From Geomonas oryzae (GTDB lineage: Bacteria; Desulfobacterota; Desulfuromonadia; Geobacterales; Geobacteraceae), in the NCBI RefSeq assembly GCF_004117875.1, contig NZ_RAHW01000002.1, positions 1 through 64,000 on the forward strand: a DNA stretch of 64,000 nucleotides. Reading direction: 5' to 3'. The translations under genes were made by a program, and so were the position numbers. The notes beneath the pieces are model-generated. The model was not told the origin of the DNA. It made no database searches and saw only the letters and a program-made list of their open reading frames with translations. Positions 19,325 to 28,644 of this stretch are shown here, one piece after another. How positions within the stretch are numbered: position 1 is the first letter of the stretch; every line of letters starts with the position of its first letter.

Positions 19325-20068
19325 ATGCTTAAGATCAAGAACATAAACGCCTACTACGGCAAGGTGCACGCCCTGAAAAACGTGTCGCTGCACCTGAAGC
19401 CGGGCGAGATAGTCACCCTCATAGGCGCGAACGGCGCGGGGAAGACGACGCTTCTCAACACCCTTTCAGGCATCATCCCGACCGCAAGCGGCGAGATCGT
19501 GCTGGAGGGGAGGGACGTCGCGGGGCTTTCCGCGGACCGCATCGTTTCTCTAGGGCTTTCGCAGGTGCCCGAGGGGCGCCAGGTTTTCAACCCGCTCACC
19601 GTCGAGGAGAACCTCGAGCTCGGCGCTTATCTCCGTTATCGCACGAGGGGCGAGAAGAGTGAGATCGCCGCGGATCTGGAGAAGATGTTCCTGATGTTCC
19701 CGAGGCTGAAGGAGCGCAGGCGCCAGGCCGCAGGGACCCTTTCCGGCGGCGAACAGCAGATGCTCGCCATCGGCCGGGCCCTCATGGCGCGTCCGAGGCT
19801 ATTGCTTTTGGACGAGCCGTCCATGGGGCTCGCACCTCTGGTCGTGCAGGACATCTTCAAGGTCATCGAGCGTCTGAGGGGCGAGGAGGGTACCACCATC
19901 CTGCTCGTCGAGCAGAACGCGCGTGCCGCCCTGAAGGTCGCCGATCGCGGTTACGTCCTCGAAACAGGTAAAGTGATTCTTGAAGGAAAGGCGTCCGAGT
20001 TACTGGAAAACAAGGATGTCCAGCGCGCCTACCTTGGCCGGGATAAGAAGGAAATTTGGGAGCGTTGA
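19325..20068 (+). CDS. livF: LivF-type ABC transporter ATPase
   Basis: Second ATPase subunit (247 residues). Walker [10 protein letters not shown] is at 34-42, [15 protein letters not shown] gives the signature, and [13 protein letters not shown] the Walker B. It is followed after 25 bp by the second phenylacetate-CoA ligase gene, so the transporter is enclosed by the two ligases. Confidence 0.93.
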   Translation: MLKIKNINAYYGKVHALKNVSLHLKPGEIVTLIGANGAGKTTLLNTLSGIIPTASGEIVLEGRDVAGLSADRIVSLGLSQVPEGRQVFNPLTVEENLELGAYLRYRTRGEKSEIAADLEKMFLMFPRLKERRRQAAGTLSGGEQQMLAIGRALMARPRLLLLDEPSMGLAPLVVQDIFKVIERLRGEEGTTILLVEQNARAALKVADRGYVLETGKVILEGKASELLENKDVQRAYLGRDKKEIWER

Positions 20069-20093
20069 TACTGTAATTGAAGAGAGGTTTTAC

Positions 20094-21395
20094 ATGCAGA
20101 TTTGGGATCCCGATTACGAGTGCATGCCGCGAGAAGAAATCGAGCAGCTTCAACTGGAACGGCTCCAGGCTACTCTGAACCGCGTCTACAAGAACGTCAC
20201 CTGCTACCGCAACAGGTTCAAGGAGATGGGGATCGTCCCCGAGGATGTACGCTCCCTCGCCGACCTTTCGAAACTCCCGTTCACCACCAAAGAAGACCTG
20301 CGTCTTAACTACCCGTACGGCATGTTCGCGGTGCCGCTGCGCGAGGTCGTGCGCATCCATTCCTCTAGCGGCACCACCGGCAAGCCGACCGTCGTCGGCT
20401 ACACGAAGAACGACCTCAAGGTGTGGTCGACCCTGGTCTCGCGGTTCATGACCGCGGCGGGGGTCAACAGCGACGACGTGGTCCAGATCGCCTTCGGCTA
20501 CGGCCTCTTCACCGGTGCCTTCGGCCTGCACTACGGCTCGGAGATGATCGGCGCCTCGGTCATCCCGATGGGTGCAGGCAACACCGAGAAGCAGATCATG
20601 ATCATGCAGGACTACCGCACCACCGCGCTCGTTTCCACCCCGAGCTACGCGGTCACCATCGCCGAGCGCATGGAGAAGATGGGCGTCGACCCGAAAAGCC
20701 TCACCCTCAAGGTCGGCCTCTTCGGCGGCGAGCCCTGGTCCGAGGCGATGCGCCGCGAGATCGAGGAGCGTCTCGGCATCACCGCCACCGACAACTACGG
20801 ACTCTCCGAGGTCATCGGCCCGGGTGTCGCCGGCGAGTGTCTCTGCAAGCGCGGCATGCACATCTCGGAGGATCATTTCATCGCCGAGATCATCGATCCC
20901 GATACCGGCGCGGTGCTCCCCCCGGGGAGCGTCGGCGAACTCGTGCTCACCTCGCTCACCAAGGAGGCGTTCCCGATGGTGCGCTACCGGACCCGCGACA
21001 TCACCTCGCTCGACTACGCGAAATGCGATTGCGGCAGGACCTTCGTCCGCATGAAGAAGACCATGGGGCGCTCCGACGACATGCTCATCATCAAGGGGGT
21101 GAACGTCTATCCCTCGCAGATCGAGGACGTGCTGTTCGCCATCGAGGGGTGCCAGCCGCACTACCAACTGGTCGTCGACCGCAAGGGGGCGCTGGACACC
21201 CTGGAGATCCGCATCGAGGTGACCGAGAACATCTTCTTCGACGAGATGAAGATGCAGAAGGCCTTCCTCGACAAGGTCGAGAAGAAGATCGACTCGGTAC
21301 TCGGCGTCGGCGCCGTGGTGAAACTGGTCGAGCCGAACAGCATCCCGAGGGCCGAAGGCAAAGCCTCCAGGGTCATTGACAACAGGAAAATCTAG
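20094..21395 (+). CDS. paaK: Phenylacetate-CoA ligase family protein (copy 2)
   Basis: A 433-residue paralogue of the ligase at 12523, with the same SSGTTGKPT nucleotide-binding loop, [11 protein letters not shown] and [11 protein letters not shown] hinge. The start at 20094 has AGAGAGG 6 bases upstream; the open frame to 19980 overlaps livF and is not used. Two ligases with one oxidoreductase suggest different chain or ring preferences, for example phenylacetate versus indoleacetate or hydroxyphenylacetate. That is inference. Confidence 0.92.
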   Translation: MQIWDPDYECMPREEIEQLQLERLQATLNRVYKNVTCYRNRFKEMGIVPEDVRSLADLSKLPFTTKEDLRLNYPYGMFAVPLREVVRIHSSSGTTGKPTVVGYTKNDLKVWSTLVSRFMTAAGVNSDDVVQIAFGYGLFTGAFGLHYGSEMIGASVIPMGAGNTEKQIMIMQDYRTTALVSTPSYAVTIAERMEKMGVDPKSLTLKVGLFGGEPWSEAMRREIEERLGITATDNYGLSEVIGPGVAGECLCKRGMHISEDHFIAEIIDPDTGAVLPPGSVGELVLTSLTKEAFPMVRYRTRDITSLDYAKCDCGRTFVRMKKTMGRSDDMLIIKGVNVYPSQIEDVLFAIEGCQPHYQLVVDRKGALDTLEIRIEVTENIFFDEMKMQKAFLDKVEKKIDSVLGVGAVVKLVEPNSIPRAEGKASRVIDNRKI

Positions 21396-21486
21396 ACTAG
21401 CATTGATTCCGCTTTTGCCGTCCTAAAGTCACAGCCTTGACCGCTGTGAACTGTTGGGCGCAGGAAAACATCCAAGGAGGAATCAG

Positions 21487-21807
21487 ATGAAGAAAACTAT
21501 CGTTGCAGTTGTCGCCGTAATGTCTATGTCTGTGATGGTCGCTCCCGCCTTTGCTGCAGCGAAGGTAGACGCGAAGGCGAAATTCGATCAGCACTGTGCC
21601 GCCTGCCACCCCAAAGGTGGCAACATCATCAACCCGAAAAAGACGCTCAGCAAGAAGTCCCTTGCCGAAAACGGGGTCAAGTCCGAGAAGGACATCGTCG
21701 CGAAGATGCGCAACCCCGGTCCGGGCATGACCAAGTTCGACGCCAAGGCGGTGCCCGATGCCGAGGCCAAGGCCATCGCCAAGTACATCCTCGCCACTTT
21801 CAAGTAG
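21487..21807 (+). CDS. Periplasmic monoheme c-type cytochrome
   Basis: Class I cytochrome c (106 residues). A signal peptide ends at about residue 23 (APAFA-A). One heme-binding CAACH is at 37-41, and a probable axial Met lies at position 81 (GPGM). The size and layout resemble the c553/c6 group. It is expected to carry electrons in the periplasm. GGAGG lies 6 bases upstream of the start, and an intrinsic terminator follows, so it is a single-gene unit. Confidence 0.9.
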   Translation: MKKTIVAVVAVMSMSVMVAPAFAAAKVDAKAKFDQHCAACHPKGGNIINPKKTLSKKSLAENGVKSEKDIVAKMRNPGPGMTKFDAKAVPDAEAKAIAKYILATFK

Positions 21808-21834
21808 TCAGTTTTCACGCAAAAGACGTATTAC

Positions 21835-21871
21835 AAACACCTGTCGGCCCTGGGCCTTCAGGTGTTTTTTT
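21835..21871 (+). terminator. Intrinsic terminator of the cytochrome gene
   Basis: AAACACCTG (21835-21843) pairs with CAGGTGTTT (21859-21867), with extra GGCC pairing in the loop, followed by a T-run. It lies 28 bp after the stop codon. Confidence 0.85.
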
Positions 21872-21943
21872 GTGAAAAAATCGGCTGGGTAGGGGAGATG
21901 CGGCAAGGTAGTTGATGTCTTTGGGGTGTTTGTACGCACAAAG

Positions 21944-22045
21944 CAGATCCGCCCTGTCCCCCCTTCGCCAAGGCTACGTGGGGCAGGCTCCCCCTTCGCC
22001 AAGGCTACGTGGGGCAGGCTCCCCCTTCGCAAAGGGGGGAACCTG
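21944..22045. repeat. Dispersed repeat R1 with internal 31-bp expansion
   Basis: A C-rich start is followed by two direct 31-bp units (CTTCGCCAAGGCTACGTGGG plus GCAGGCTCCCC; CTT positions near 21963 and 21994) and a third partial unit ending in CTTCGCAAAGGGGGG at about 22025. Other copies in the window have one such unit, so this one has gained an extra copy, probably by slippage. Confidence 0.75.
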
Positions 22046-22060
22046 AGGCCTTATGCCGTC

Positions 22061-22435
22061 TTACAGGGTCTGCTTTGCCGAGGTGATTTTTATCTCGAGA
22101 ACGGCGCGCGCCCAGGGGAACTGGGCCTTGGTGGAGTCGTAGGTGGCGCCGCTGTCCACCACGGTCCCTTGACCTTCAACGAGAAAACCTGTGCCCGGAC
22201 CGTGCGTTCCTTCGACTTCACGGGTTCCCAGCGTCATGAGGACCCTCGGGTTCTGCGCCAGGTTGTTTTCCGTGAGGTGCATGTAGCCCACCGGCACAAG
22301 AAGCTTGCCGTCGTCGCTGATCCTCAGGTAGCTGTTCCAGGTGTTGACCATGTGGGGGCCTTCGATCCCCTGTGTCACAATCGCCACCACGCCTTCGTGC
22401 GCCATCACTTCTTTCATCTTCTCCGGGATCATCAT
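22061..22435 (-). CDS. FMN-binding split-barrel protein (pyridoxamine 5'-phosphate oxidase-like)
   Basis: A 124-residue flavin-binding protein that closely follows the FMN-binding protein of Desulfovibrio vulgaris as I remember it: EGVVAIVTQG, GPHMVNTWNSYL, VLMTLGTR, GPGTGFL and the terminal SAKQTL all align. The exact physiological partner is unknown; a redox role is likely. The start at 22435 is preceded by AAAGGAGG 4 bases upstream. It is probably co-transcribed with the VOC gene, whose stop is 17 bp upstream. Confidence 0.88.
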   Translation of the reverse strand: MMIPEKMKEVMAHEGVVAIVTQGIEGPHMVNTWNSYLRISDDGKLLVPVGYMHLTENNLAQNPRVLMTLGTREVEGTHGPGTGFLVEGQGTVVDSGATYDSTKAQFPWARAVLEIKITSAKQTL

Positions 22436-22452
22436 ATTTCCTCCTTTGGTGG

Positions 22453-22833
22453 CTACCACTGTCTCAGTTCGATGGGAAAGCCGTCGCAGTCATGAATTTC
22501 GGCCCGTTTGGAAGGCCCAAGTGTCACGGGTCCCCAACTTGGGGTGATGCCTTTGCCGGCAAGATAGGCGAGGGCGGCATCCATGTCCTCCACCTCCAGC
22601 GCCATCATCCGGTAACCGGTTCCCCATGGCTCTGCCGCGGTTATCGTCGGGTCCTTGACCCGCATCAGCTCCAGCACGGTATCGCCCAGCGCCAGGTACG
22701 CAATTTCCTCCAGCGGCGCAGCTGTCACGGACATCCTTTGTTTAACGGAAAACCCCAGGATGTCCGTGTAAAACGCGATCGAGCGCTCCAAGTCGGTAGG
22801 GATTATCTCTATATGATCGATTCGCTTGAACAT
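22453..22833 (-). CDS. VOC (glyoxalase/bleomycin resistance) family protein
   Basis: A 126-residue protein with two beta-alpha-beta-beta-beta modules typical of vicinal-oxygen-chelate enzymes. Likely metal ligands are H7 (in RIDHIEI) and acidic or His residues in the second module (DCDGFPIELRQ). The substrate cannot be told from the sequence. It lies between the MFS gene (51 bp upstream) and the FMN-binding gene (17 bp downstream), so the three may form an operon. Confidence 0.85.
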   Translation of the reverse strand: MFKRIDHIEIIPTDLERSIAFYTDILGFSVKQRMSVTAAPLEEIAYLALGDTVLELMRVKDPTITAAEPWGTGYRMMALEVEDMDAALAYLAGKGITPSWGPVTLGPSKRAEIHDCDGFPIELRQW

Positions 22834-22883
22834 GATGACCTCTTTATCGGTGTATGTACTTACCGCTTTATCAGTGCAGAAAT

Positions 22884-24086
22884 TCAGTTTGGATTCTCAA
22901 TGAGTGTAGCATCCTGCGTCTTGCCTGGAACCCGCATCCACTGTGCCGCGATGAGCGAAATGACTCCTAGCACGCTGCCTGCTATGAAAGGGATGCGGTA
23001 ATCCATCATCCAGAAGTAACCGCCCAGGGCGGGCAGGAAAACGGCTGCTATGTGATTGATGGTGAATCCGACTGACATTGATGACGCGATATCGGCCGGA
23101 TCGGCCACCTTCTGGAAGTAGGTCCGGATGGCAACGTCGAAATTGTAGAGGATGTTGTCCAGTATGTACATGAACATGACGAGATTTTTCGACGAGGTGA
23201 AGGCATAGACGAGGAAGATGACGATGACGCCGCTGTACTCGATGGAGGAGATGGAGCGTTCCCCGAAATGGTTGATCGCCTTGCCGATCTGGGAGTTCAA
23301 GACGTAGGCGACCACGTTGTTGACGATGAAAAGAATGGTCATCTCGCGCACGGTGAAGTGGAAGACCTGGACGAGAAGCAGGATGGAGAAGACGACGAAG
23401 ATCTGACGGCGGGCGCCGGATAGCAGGGTCAGGATGTAAAAGAGCGAGTAGCGGCGCCTCAGGATCATCTTTTTGCGCTGCGGCACGATCCCCGCGTGGG
23501 TCGGGTTCTGGAAGAGTCCCCAGATGCCGGCGGCAAGTACGATAGCACCGATGGCCAGGTACATCCCCCGGTACTGAACAACCCCGCTAAGACAGAAGAC
23601 GATGATGCCGGCTATGACACTCGATACGGCGGCAAGCGCGCGTAACCGCCCGAAGATGAGCGGTGAGACCGCCGTAGAGAAGTACTGCAGCGTGAGGGAC
23701 TGGTTGGTGGTCTCGTAGTAGTGGAACCCGAAGCTCATCACCACGGTGGTGAAGATGACCCAGCCGTAGGAGGGGATGAGAGCGGTGATCCCGGTGCCGA
23801 GCCCCAAAAGCGCGACGGAGAGCGCGGCGAGTTTGTGTTCACGGACCAGCAAAAGCACGAACACTACGAGCAGCGTCAAAAGGCCGGGGATCTCCCGGAC
23901 CGACTGGGTGATGCCGACCTGGCTGCCGTTCAGGTGCACCATCTCGGCGGCGAAGTTATTGAAAAGGATGGTGTATCCCTGAAGCCCGATGGTGGAAGCG
24001 GCGGTAAGCACCACCAGAAAGCGCAGCATCGGGCGCTGCTCGGAGGAAAGCAATGAGGTGTCTAGTTTGCCTGGTGCAGCTTTCAT
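22884..24086 (-). CDS. Major facilitator superfamily transporter
   Basis: A 400-residue integral membrane protein with about 12 hydrophobic helices and a cytoplasmic central loop rich in Arg/Lys (RKKMILRRR, about residues 205-215). I cannot assign the substrate. The start at 24086 has GGAG 6 bases upstream; the 13-residue longer form does not. It diverges from the rubredoxin operon. Confidence 0.85.
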   Translation of the reverse strand: MKAAPGKLDTSLLSSEQRPMLRFLVVLTAASTIGLQGYTILFNNFAAEMVHLNGSQVGITQSVREIPGLLTLLVVFVLLLVREHKLAALSVALLGLGTGITALIPSYGWVIFTTVVMSFGFHYYETTNQSLTLQYFSTAVSPLIFGRLRALAAVSSVIAGIIVFCLSGVVQYRGMYLAIGAIVLAAGIWGLFQNPTHAGIVPQRKKMILRRRYSLFYILTLLSGARRQIFVVFSILLLVQVFHFTVREMTILFIVNNVVAYVLNSQIGKAINHFGERSISSIEYSGVIVIFLVYAFTSSKNLVMFMYILDNILYNFDVAIRTYFQKVADPADIASSMSVGFTINHIAAVFLPALGGYFWMMDYRIPFIAGSVLGVISLIAAQWMRVPGKTQDATLIENPN

Positions 24087-24205
24087 CGGTACTCCAGTGT
24101 CGTGATTTTTCGCTGTCGCGCACAATTAACGAGCAGCGCGGTCGGCTATCTTTAGCACCAATAATTCCCGCTGTATATACTGCTCTCTCTAATGATCTGG
24201 ACGAC

Positions 24206-24233
24206 TTGACATTACTTTGGCGGCGGCTACTTT
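24206..24233 (+). promoter_or_regulatory. Candidate sigma-70 promoter of the rubredoxin operon
   Basis: TTGACA (24206-24211), a 16-bp spacer and TACTTT (24228-24233) lie 80 bp ahead of the rubredoxin start. The -35 is perfect and the -10 is moderate. Confidence 0.5.
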
Positions 24234-24313
24234 TTATGGATGTTTTTTCGGCACCCGGATGGGTGAATGACTTAAAACCGGTACAGTAACTCGCGGTGAA
24301 AAAGGAGGATGTC

Positions 24314-24472
24314 ATGCAGAAATTTCGTTGCACAGTGTGTGGTTATATCTATGACCCGGAAGTAGGCGACATCGACAGTGGTGTGGCCCCGGGGACTGCC
24401 TTTGAAGACATTCCCGAAGACTGGGTCTGTCCTGTCTGCGGCGTAGATAAGAGCATGTTCGAGCCCGCCTAA
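24314..24472 (+). CDS. Rubredoxin
   Basis: A 52-residue one-iron electron carrier. The four Fe-binding cysteines are C6, C9, C39 and C42 in the usual CxxCG...CPxCG arrangement, with conserved aromatic residues Y11, Y13 and W37. AAAGGAGG lies 6 bases upstream of the ATG. The flavoprotein gene starts 13 bp later, so the flavoprotein is a likely reductase for it. In anaerobes such pairs serve oxygen or peroxide reduction. Confidence 0.96.
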   Translation: MQKFRCTVCGYIYDPEVGDIDSGVAPGTAFEDIPEDWVCPVCGVDKSMFEPA

Positions 24473-24485
24473 CTTCGGAGTATCC

Positions 24486-25820
24486 ATGAAGACTGTCATC
24501 ATAGGCGGCATTGCCGCCGGGTTGTCCGCGGCGAGCCAGATCAAGAGGCAGGATCCCGAAGCCGAGGTGGTTGTGCTGGAGAAAAGCGGCGACGTCTCCT
24601 ACGCGGCCTGCGGCATGCCCTACAACCTGTATTTCAAGGAAAAGCCGGTGGAAAAGCTGTACGCGATGCCCCTCGACACGATCCGGAAGGAGAGGGGGGT
24701 GGACTACCGGCTGTATCATGAGGTCACCAGGATCGACGCGTCAGGAAAGAGTGTCGATGTGACCGATCTGAAGAGCGGTCACAGCTACCGTGAAAGTTAC
24801 GACTTCCTTGTTTATGCGACGGGCAACAAGGCGATCCGCCTGGATTACCCCGGCTTTGACAGCGAAGACGTCTTCTACTTCAGAACTCTGGAAGATACCC
24901 GCCGGGCCAAGTCTTTCCTCTATGAGAAACCGCCCGCCAAGGTGCTGCTGATAGGCGCCGGTTACACCAACCTCGAAGTTGCCGACGTCCTCACCAACAT
25001 GAAACTGAAGCCGGTGATCGTCGAAAAGGCGGCCATGATCCTTCCCTCCTTTTGCGAGGAAGTGCGCGCCAAGGTGATGGAAAAGGCGGCCGAGAAGGGG
25101 CTCGAGCTCCTGACCGGGGTGGATATCGAGGAAAAGGCCGGACGTGTGGTCCGCACCTCGGCGGGCGCCTTCGAGGCGGACATGGTCGTAGTCGCCGCAG
25201 GTGCGCGCCCGAACACCGCTCTCTTCGCGGCGGCAGGCGGTGAACTCGGCGTCGCGGGCGCGGTGAAGGTGGACCGTTTCCTGCGCACCAACCTGGACGG
25301 CGTCTTCTCCGGCGGCGATTGCGCGGAACACTACGTGCGGCAGCTCGGGCGGAATTCCTACTTCCCCCTCGGACCCGCGGCCAACAAGCAGGGGCGCCTT
25401 ATCGGCCAGAACATCTGCAACCCGGAAAAGATGGCCGAGTTCTGGGGCGTCGACCAGACCGCCGTCTTCAAGTTCTTCGACTACACCGTCGCCACCACCG
25501 GCCTTTCGGAGTTGCAGATGCAGACGCTTGGAAAGAACGTGGTCAAGGTGACGGTGGATGCCCCCACGCGCGGCGAGTTCCCCGGCGGCGGCACCATGCG
25601 CATCGTCCTTTTCTGCGAGAAGGGAAGCGGCCTCGTGCTCGGGTGCCAGATGGTCGGCGAGGACGTGGTGGCGAAAAGGCTCGACGTGCTCGCGACCGCT
25701 ATCTACAAGGGTATGACCGTTTTCGAAGTAGCCGAGCTCGACCTTAGTTACTCCCCTCCGTACGCACCGGTTTGGGACCCGGTTCTCGTGGCGGCAAACG
25801 TCGCCGTAAAAAAAGTCTGA
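24486..25820 (+). CDS. NADH oxidase / CoA-disulfide reductase-like flavoprotein
   Basis: FAD-dependent pyridine nucleotide-disulfide oxidoreductase (444 residues). GGIAAGLSAA (7-16) binds FAD, and a single catalytic-type Cys lies at C42 (SYAACGMPYN), as in CoA-disulfide reductases and NADH oxidases. GAGYTNLEVA binds NAD(P)H, FSGGDCAEH is the second FAD motif, and a C-terminal dimerisation domain follows. The FxSGD motif and Cys42 separate it from the classical Cys-free NADH:rubredoxin oxidoreductases. Its place directly after rubredoxin suggests NADH-driven rubredoxin reduction; persulfide or CoA-disulfide reduction is the alternative. Confidence 0.85.
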   Translation: MKTVIIGGIAAGLSAASQIKRQDPEAEVVVLEKSGDVSYAACGMPYNLYFKEKPVEKLYAMPLDTIRKERGVDYRLYHEVTRIDASGKSVDVTDLKSGHSYRESYDFLVYATGNKAIRLDYPGFDSEDVFYFRTLEDTRRAKSFLYEKPPAKVLLIGAGYTNLEVADVLTNMKLKPVIVEKAAMILPSFCEEVRAKVMEKAAEKGLELLTGVDIEEKAGRVVRTSAGAFEADMVVVAAGARPNTALFAAAGGELGVAGAVKVDRFLRTNLDGVFSGGDCAEHYVRQLGRNSYFPLGPAANKQGRLIGQNICNPEKMAEFWGVDQTAVFKFFDYTVATTGLSELQMQTLGKNVVKVTVDAPTRGEFPGGGTMRIVLFCEKGSGLVLGCQMVGEDVVAKRLDVLATAIYKGMTVFEVAELDLSYSPPYAPVWDPVLVAANVAVKKV

Positions 25821-25830
25821 GGAGACCAGC

Positions 25831-28632
25831 ATGGCCAACAACAGCTACAACACCCTCTCCACGCTCAACGTGGACGGCAAGACCTATCGGTATCACTCGC
25901 TGAAGGCTTTCGCGGCCAACTCCGGCATCGACATCTCCAAACTTCCGTACTCCATGAAGATCCTCCTTGAGAACCTTCTGCGCCGCGAAGACGGTGTCGT
26001 GGTGAAGAAAGAGGACATCGAGGCGGTCGCCCGCTGGGATGCGAAGGCGGAACCGGACAAGGAGCTGCAGTTCATGCCTGCGCGCATCCTGTTGCAGGAT
26101 TTCACCGGCGTCCCCGCCGTCGCAGACTTGGCCGCGATGCGCTCGGCGCTGGACCGGCTCGGCGGACGCCCCGCCGACATCAACCCGATGCAGCGCGCCG
26201 ATCTCGTCATCGACCACTCGGTCCAGGTGGACCAGTACGGCAGCCAGCTCGCCCTCCAGGCAAACTCGGTTCTCGAATTCGAAAGAAACCACGAGCGTTA
26301 CCAGTTCCTGCGCTGGGGGCAGTCCGCCTTCAGAAACTTCAGCGTCGTCCCCCCGGCGACCGGCATCTGTCACCAGGTGAACCTCGAGTACCTCGCACAG
26401 GTGGCCCTTGTTAACACGGTCGACGGAGAGGATTGGGTGCTCCCGGACACCCTGGTGGGGACGGACTCCCACACCACCATGATCAACGGTCTCGGCGTAG
26501 TCGGCTGGGGCGTGGGGGGGATCGAGGCCGAGGCGGCCATGCTCGGGCAGCCCTGTTCCATGCTGATCCCGCAGGTGGTCGGCTTCCGGTTGACCGGTTC
26601 CCTAAGTCCAGGTGCCACGGCGACCGACCTCGTGCTTACCATCACCCAGATGCTGAGGAAGAAGGGGGTGGTAGGCAAGTTCGTCGAGTTCTACGGCCCC
26701 GGCGCCGCTTCGCTCAACATCGCCGACCGCGCGACCATAGGCAACATGGCGCCCGAATACGGCGCCACCATCGGCGTATTCCCGGTGGACGAGCAGACCA
26801 CGGCATACCTGCAGCTCTCCGGCAGGGGCAAGTTCGTACCGCTCGTGGAGGCGTATTTCCGCGAGCAGGAGTTGTGGCGTTCCTCAGACCGACCCGAGCC
26901 TGTCTTCAGCGACACCCTCGAGCTCGACCTCGCCGACGTGGAACCGTCCCTTGCCGGACCGAGCCGCCCGATGGACCGGGTCCGCTTGAAGGAGGTGCGC
27001 GGCTCGTTCAGAAAACAGCTCGTCACCCTGAAGCAGCAGGACGCGGCGCACGTCGACAAGGAGACCCTGAACCGCTGGCTCGGCGAAGGGGGCTCGCCGG
27101 TCACCGTGGCGCCCGAACTGATGGCCGAGCACCCCGACAAGGCGCTTGGTAACCTGGGACAATGCGTCCCGGTGCGCCAGCCGGACGGAACGAGCTACAA
27201 CCTCTGTCACGGCTCCATCGTCATCGCGGCCATCACGAGCTGCACCAACACCTCGAACCCGTCGGTCATGATCGGCGCAGGTGTGCTGGCGAGAAACGCG
27301 GTGCGCCGCGGGCTCCAGGTGCGCCCCTGGGTGAAGACGAGCCTCGCTCCCGGCTCCAAGGTGGTCACCGATTACCTCGCCGCGGCCGGACTCACCCCGT
27401 ACCTGGACGCCCTGCGCTTCCACCTGGTGGGGTACGGCTGTACCACCTGCATCGGCAACAGCGGTCCGCTGGCGGACCATATCTCGCGCGCCGTGGTGGA
27501 GGGTGACCTCGCCGTCGCGGCGGTGCTTTCCGGCAACCGCAACTTCGAGGGGCGCATCAACGCACACGTCCGGGCCAACTACCTCGCCTCGCCGCCGCTC
27601 GTGGTCGCGTACGCGCTGGCGGGCAACATCAACATCGACCTGACCCGCGATCCGCTCGGCACCGACCCGAACGGCATGCCGGTCTACCTGAAGGACATCT
27701 GGCCGGATGACAAGGAAGTCGCCCAGCTCGTTCAAAGTTGCGTGCACGCCGAGTCCTTCGCCACCAACTACGCGGACGTCTTCCATGGCGACGACCAGTG
27801 GCGCGGGCTCTCCGTCCCGAGCGGCGAGTTGTACCAGTGGCAGCAGGACTCCACCTATATCAAGGAGCCGCCGTTCTTCCTCGATCTGCCGGCGCAACCC
27901 GAGTCGATCGCGGACATCAAGGGGGCGCGCTGCCTGGCACTGCTCGGCGATTCCATCACCACCGACCACATTTCACCGGCGGGCTCGATCGGCAAGGGCA
28001 CTCCGGCAGGACGCTACCTGATGTCGCTCGGCATCGAGCCGAAGGACTTCAACTCCTACGGGGCACGCCGCGGCAACCACGAGGTGATGGTGCGCGGCAC
28101 CTTCGCGAACACGAGGATCAGGAACGCGCTGGTAGCCGGTGTTGAAGGTGGTGTCACCAGGCATTTCGCCCAAGGGGACGCCACCGGCACTCAGACGTCG
28201 ATCTTCGAGGCCTCAGAGAAGTACCAGTCCGAAGGGGTTTCGCTGGTCGTCATCGCAGGCAAGGAGTACGGCACCGGCTCTTCCCGCGACTGGGCGGCCA
28301 AAGGAACCAAGCTCCTCGGCATCCGCGCGGTCATTGCCGAGAGTTTCGAGAGGATTCACCGCTCGAACCTGGTGGGGATGGGCATTCTGCCGCTGCAGTT
28401 CCTTCCGGGTGACAACTACAAGAGCATCGGGCTGGACGGGACCGAGACCTTCGAGATCGCCGGCCTCGACGCACTTGTTCCGGGTCAGGAGGTTGAGGTC
28501 GCGTTCTCCAGGGTCGACGGGAGCACCGGGTCCTTCAAGGTCCTAGCCCGCATCGACACCTCCAACGAGCTCGACTATTACCACCACGGCGGCATCCTGC
28601 CGTACGTGCTCAGACAGTTCCTCAAGGCGTAA
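25831..28632 (+). CDS. acnA: Aconitate hydratase A
   Basis: TCA-cycle enzyme (933 residues) that interconverts citrate and isocitrate. The length is slightly above the usual 890. The [4Fe-4S] ligands appear as C471 (ITSCTNTSNPS), C537 and C540 (GCTTCIGNSGPL). The swivel domain with the GTGSSRDWAAKG active-site loop is complete. It starts 10 bp after the flavoprotein gene behind GAGGAGA and may be the last gene of the rubredoxin operon, linking an oxygen-labile Fe-S enzyme with redox-protective proteins. An R2 repeat follows it. Confidence 0.96.
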   Translation: MANNSYNTLSTLNVDGKTYRYHSLKAFAANSGIDISKLPYSMKILLENLLRREDGVVVKKEDIEAVARWDAKAEPDKELQFMPARILLQDFTGVPAVADLAAMRSALDRLGGRPADINPMQRADLVIDHSVQVDQYGSQLALQANSVLEFERNHERYQFLRWGQSAFRNFSVVPPATGICHQVNLEYLAQVALVNTVDGEDWVLPDTLVGTDSHTTMINGLGVVGWGVGGIEAEAAMLGQPCSMLIPQVVGFRLTGSLSPGATATDLVLTITQMLRKKGVVGKFVEFYGPGAASLNIADRATIGNMAPEYGATIGVFPVDEQTTAYLQLSGRGKFVPLVEAYFREQELWRSSDRPEPVFSDTLELDLADVEPSLAGPSRPMDRVRLKEVRGSFRKQLVTLKQQDAAHVDKETLNRWLGEGGSPVTVAPELMAEHPDKALGNLGQCVPVRQPDGTSYNLCHGSIVIAAITSCTNTSNPSVMIGAGVLARNAVRRGLQVRPWVKTSLAPGSKVVTDYLAAAGLTPYLDALRFHLVGYGCTTCIGNSGPLADHISRAVVEGDLAVAAVLSGNRNFEGRINAHVRANYLASPPLVVAYALAGNINIDLTRDPLGTDPNGMPVYLKDIWPDDKEVAQLVQSCVHAESFATNYADVFHGDDQWRGLSVPSGELYQWQQDSTYIKEPPFFLDLPAQPESIADIKGARCLALLGDSITTDHISPAGSIGKGTPAGRYLMSLGIEPKDFNSYGARRGNHEVMVRGTFANTRIRNALVAGVEGGVTRHFAQGDATGTQTSIFEASEKYQSEGVSLVVIAGKEYGTGSSRDWAAKGTKLLGIRAVIAESFERIHRSNLVGMGILPLQFLPGDNYKSIGLDGTETFEIAGLDALVPGQEVEVAFSRVDGSTGSFKVLARIDTSNELDYYHHGGILPYVLRQFLKA

Positions 28633-28644
28633 TCCGACCGACAA

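Noticed and set aside
21958-22040. Short CRISPR array
   Set aside because: The 31-bp units are directly adjacent with no unique spacers, and the sequence matches dispersed repeat R1.
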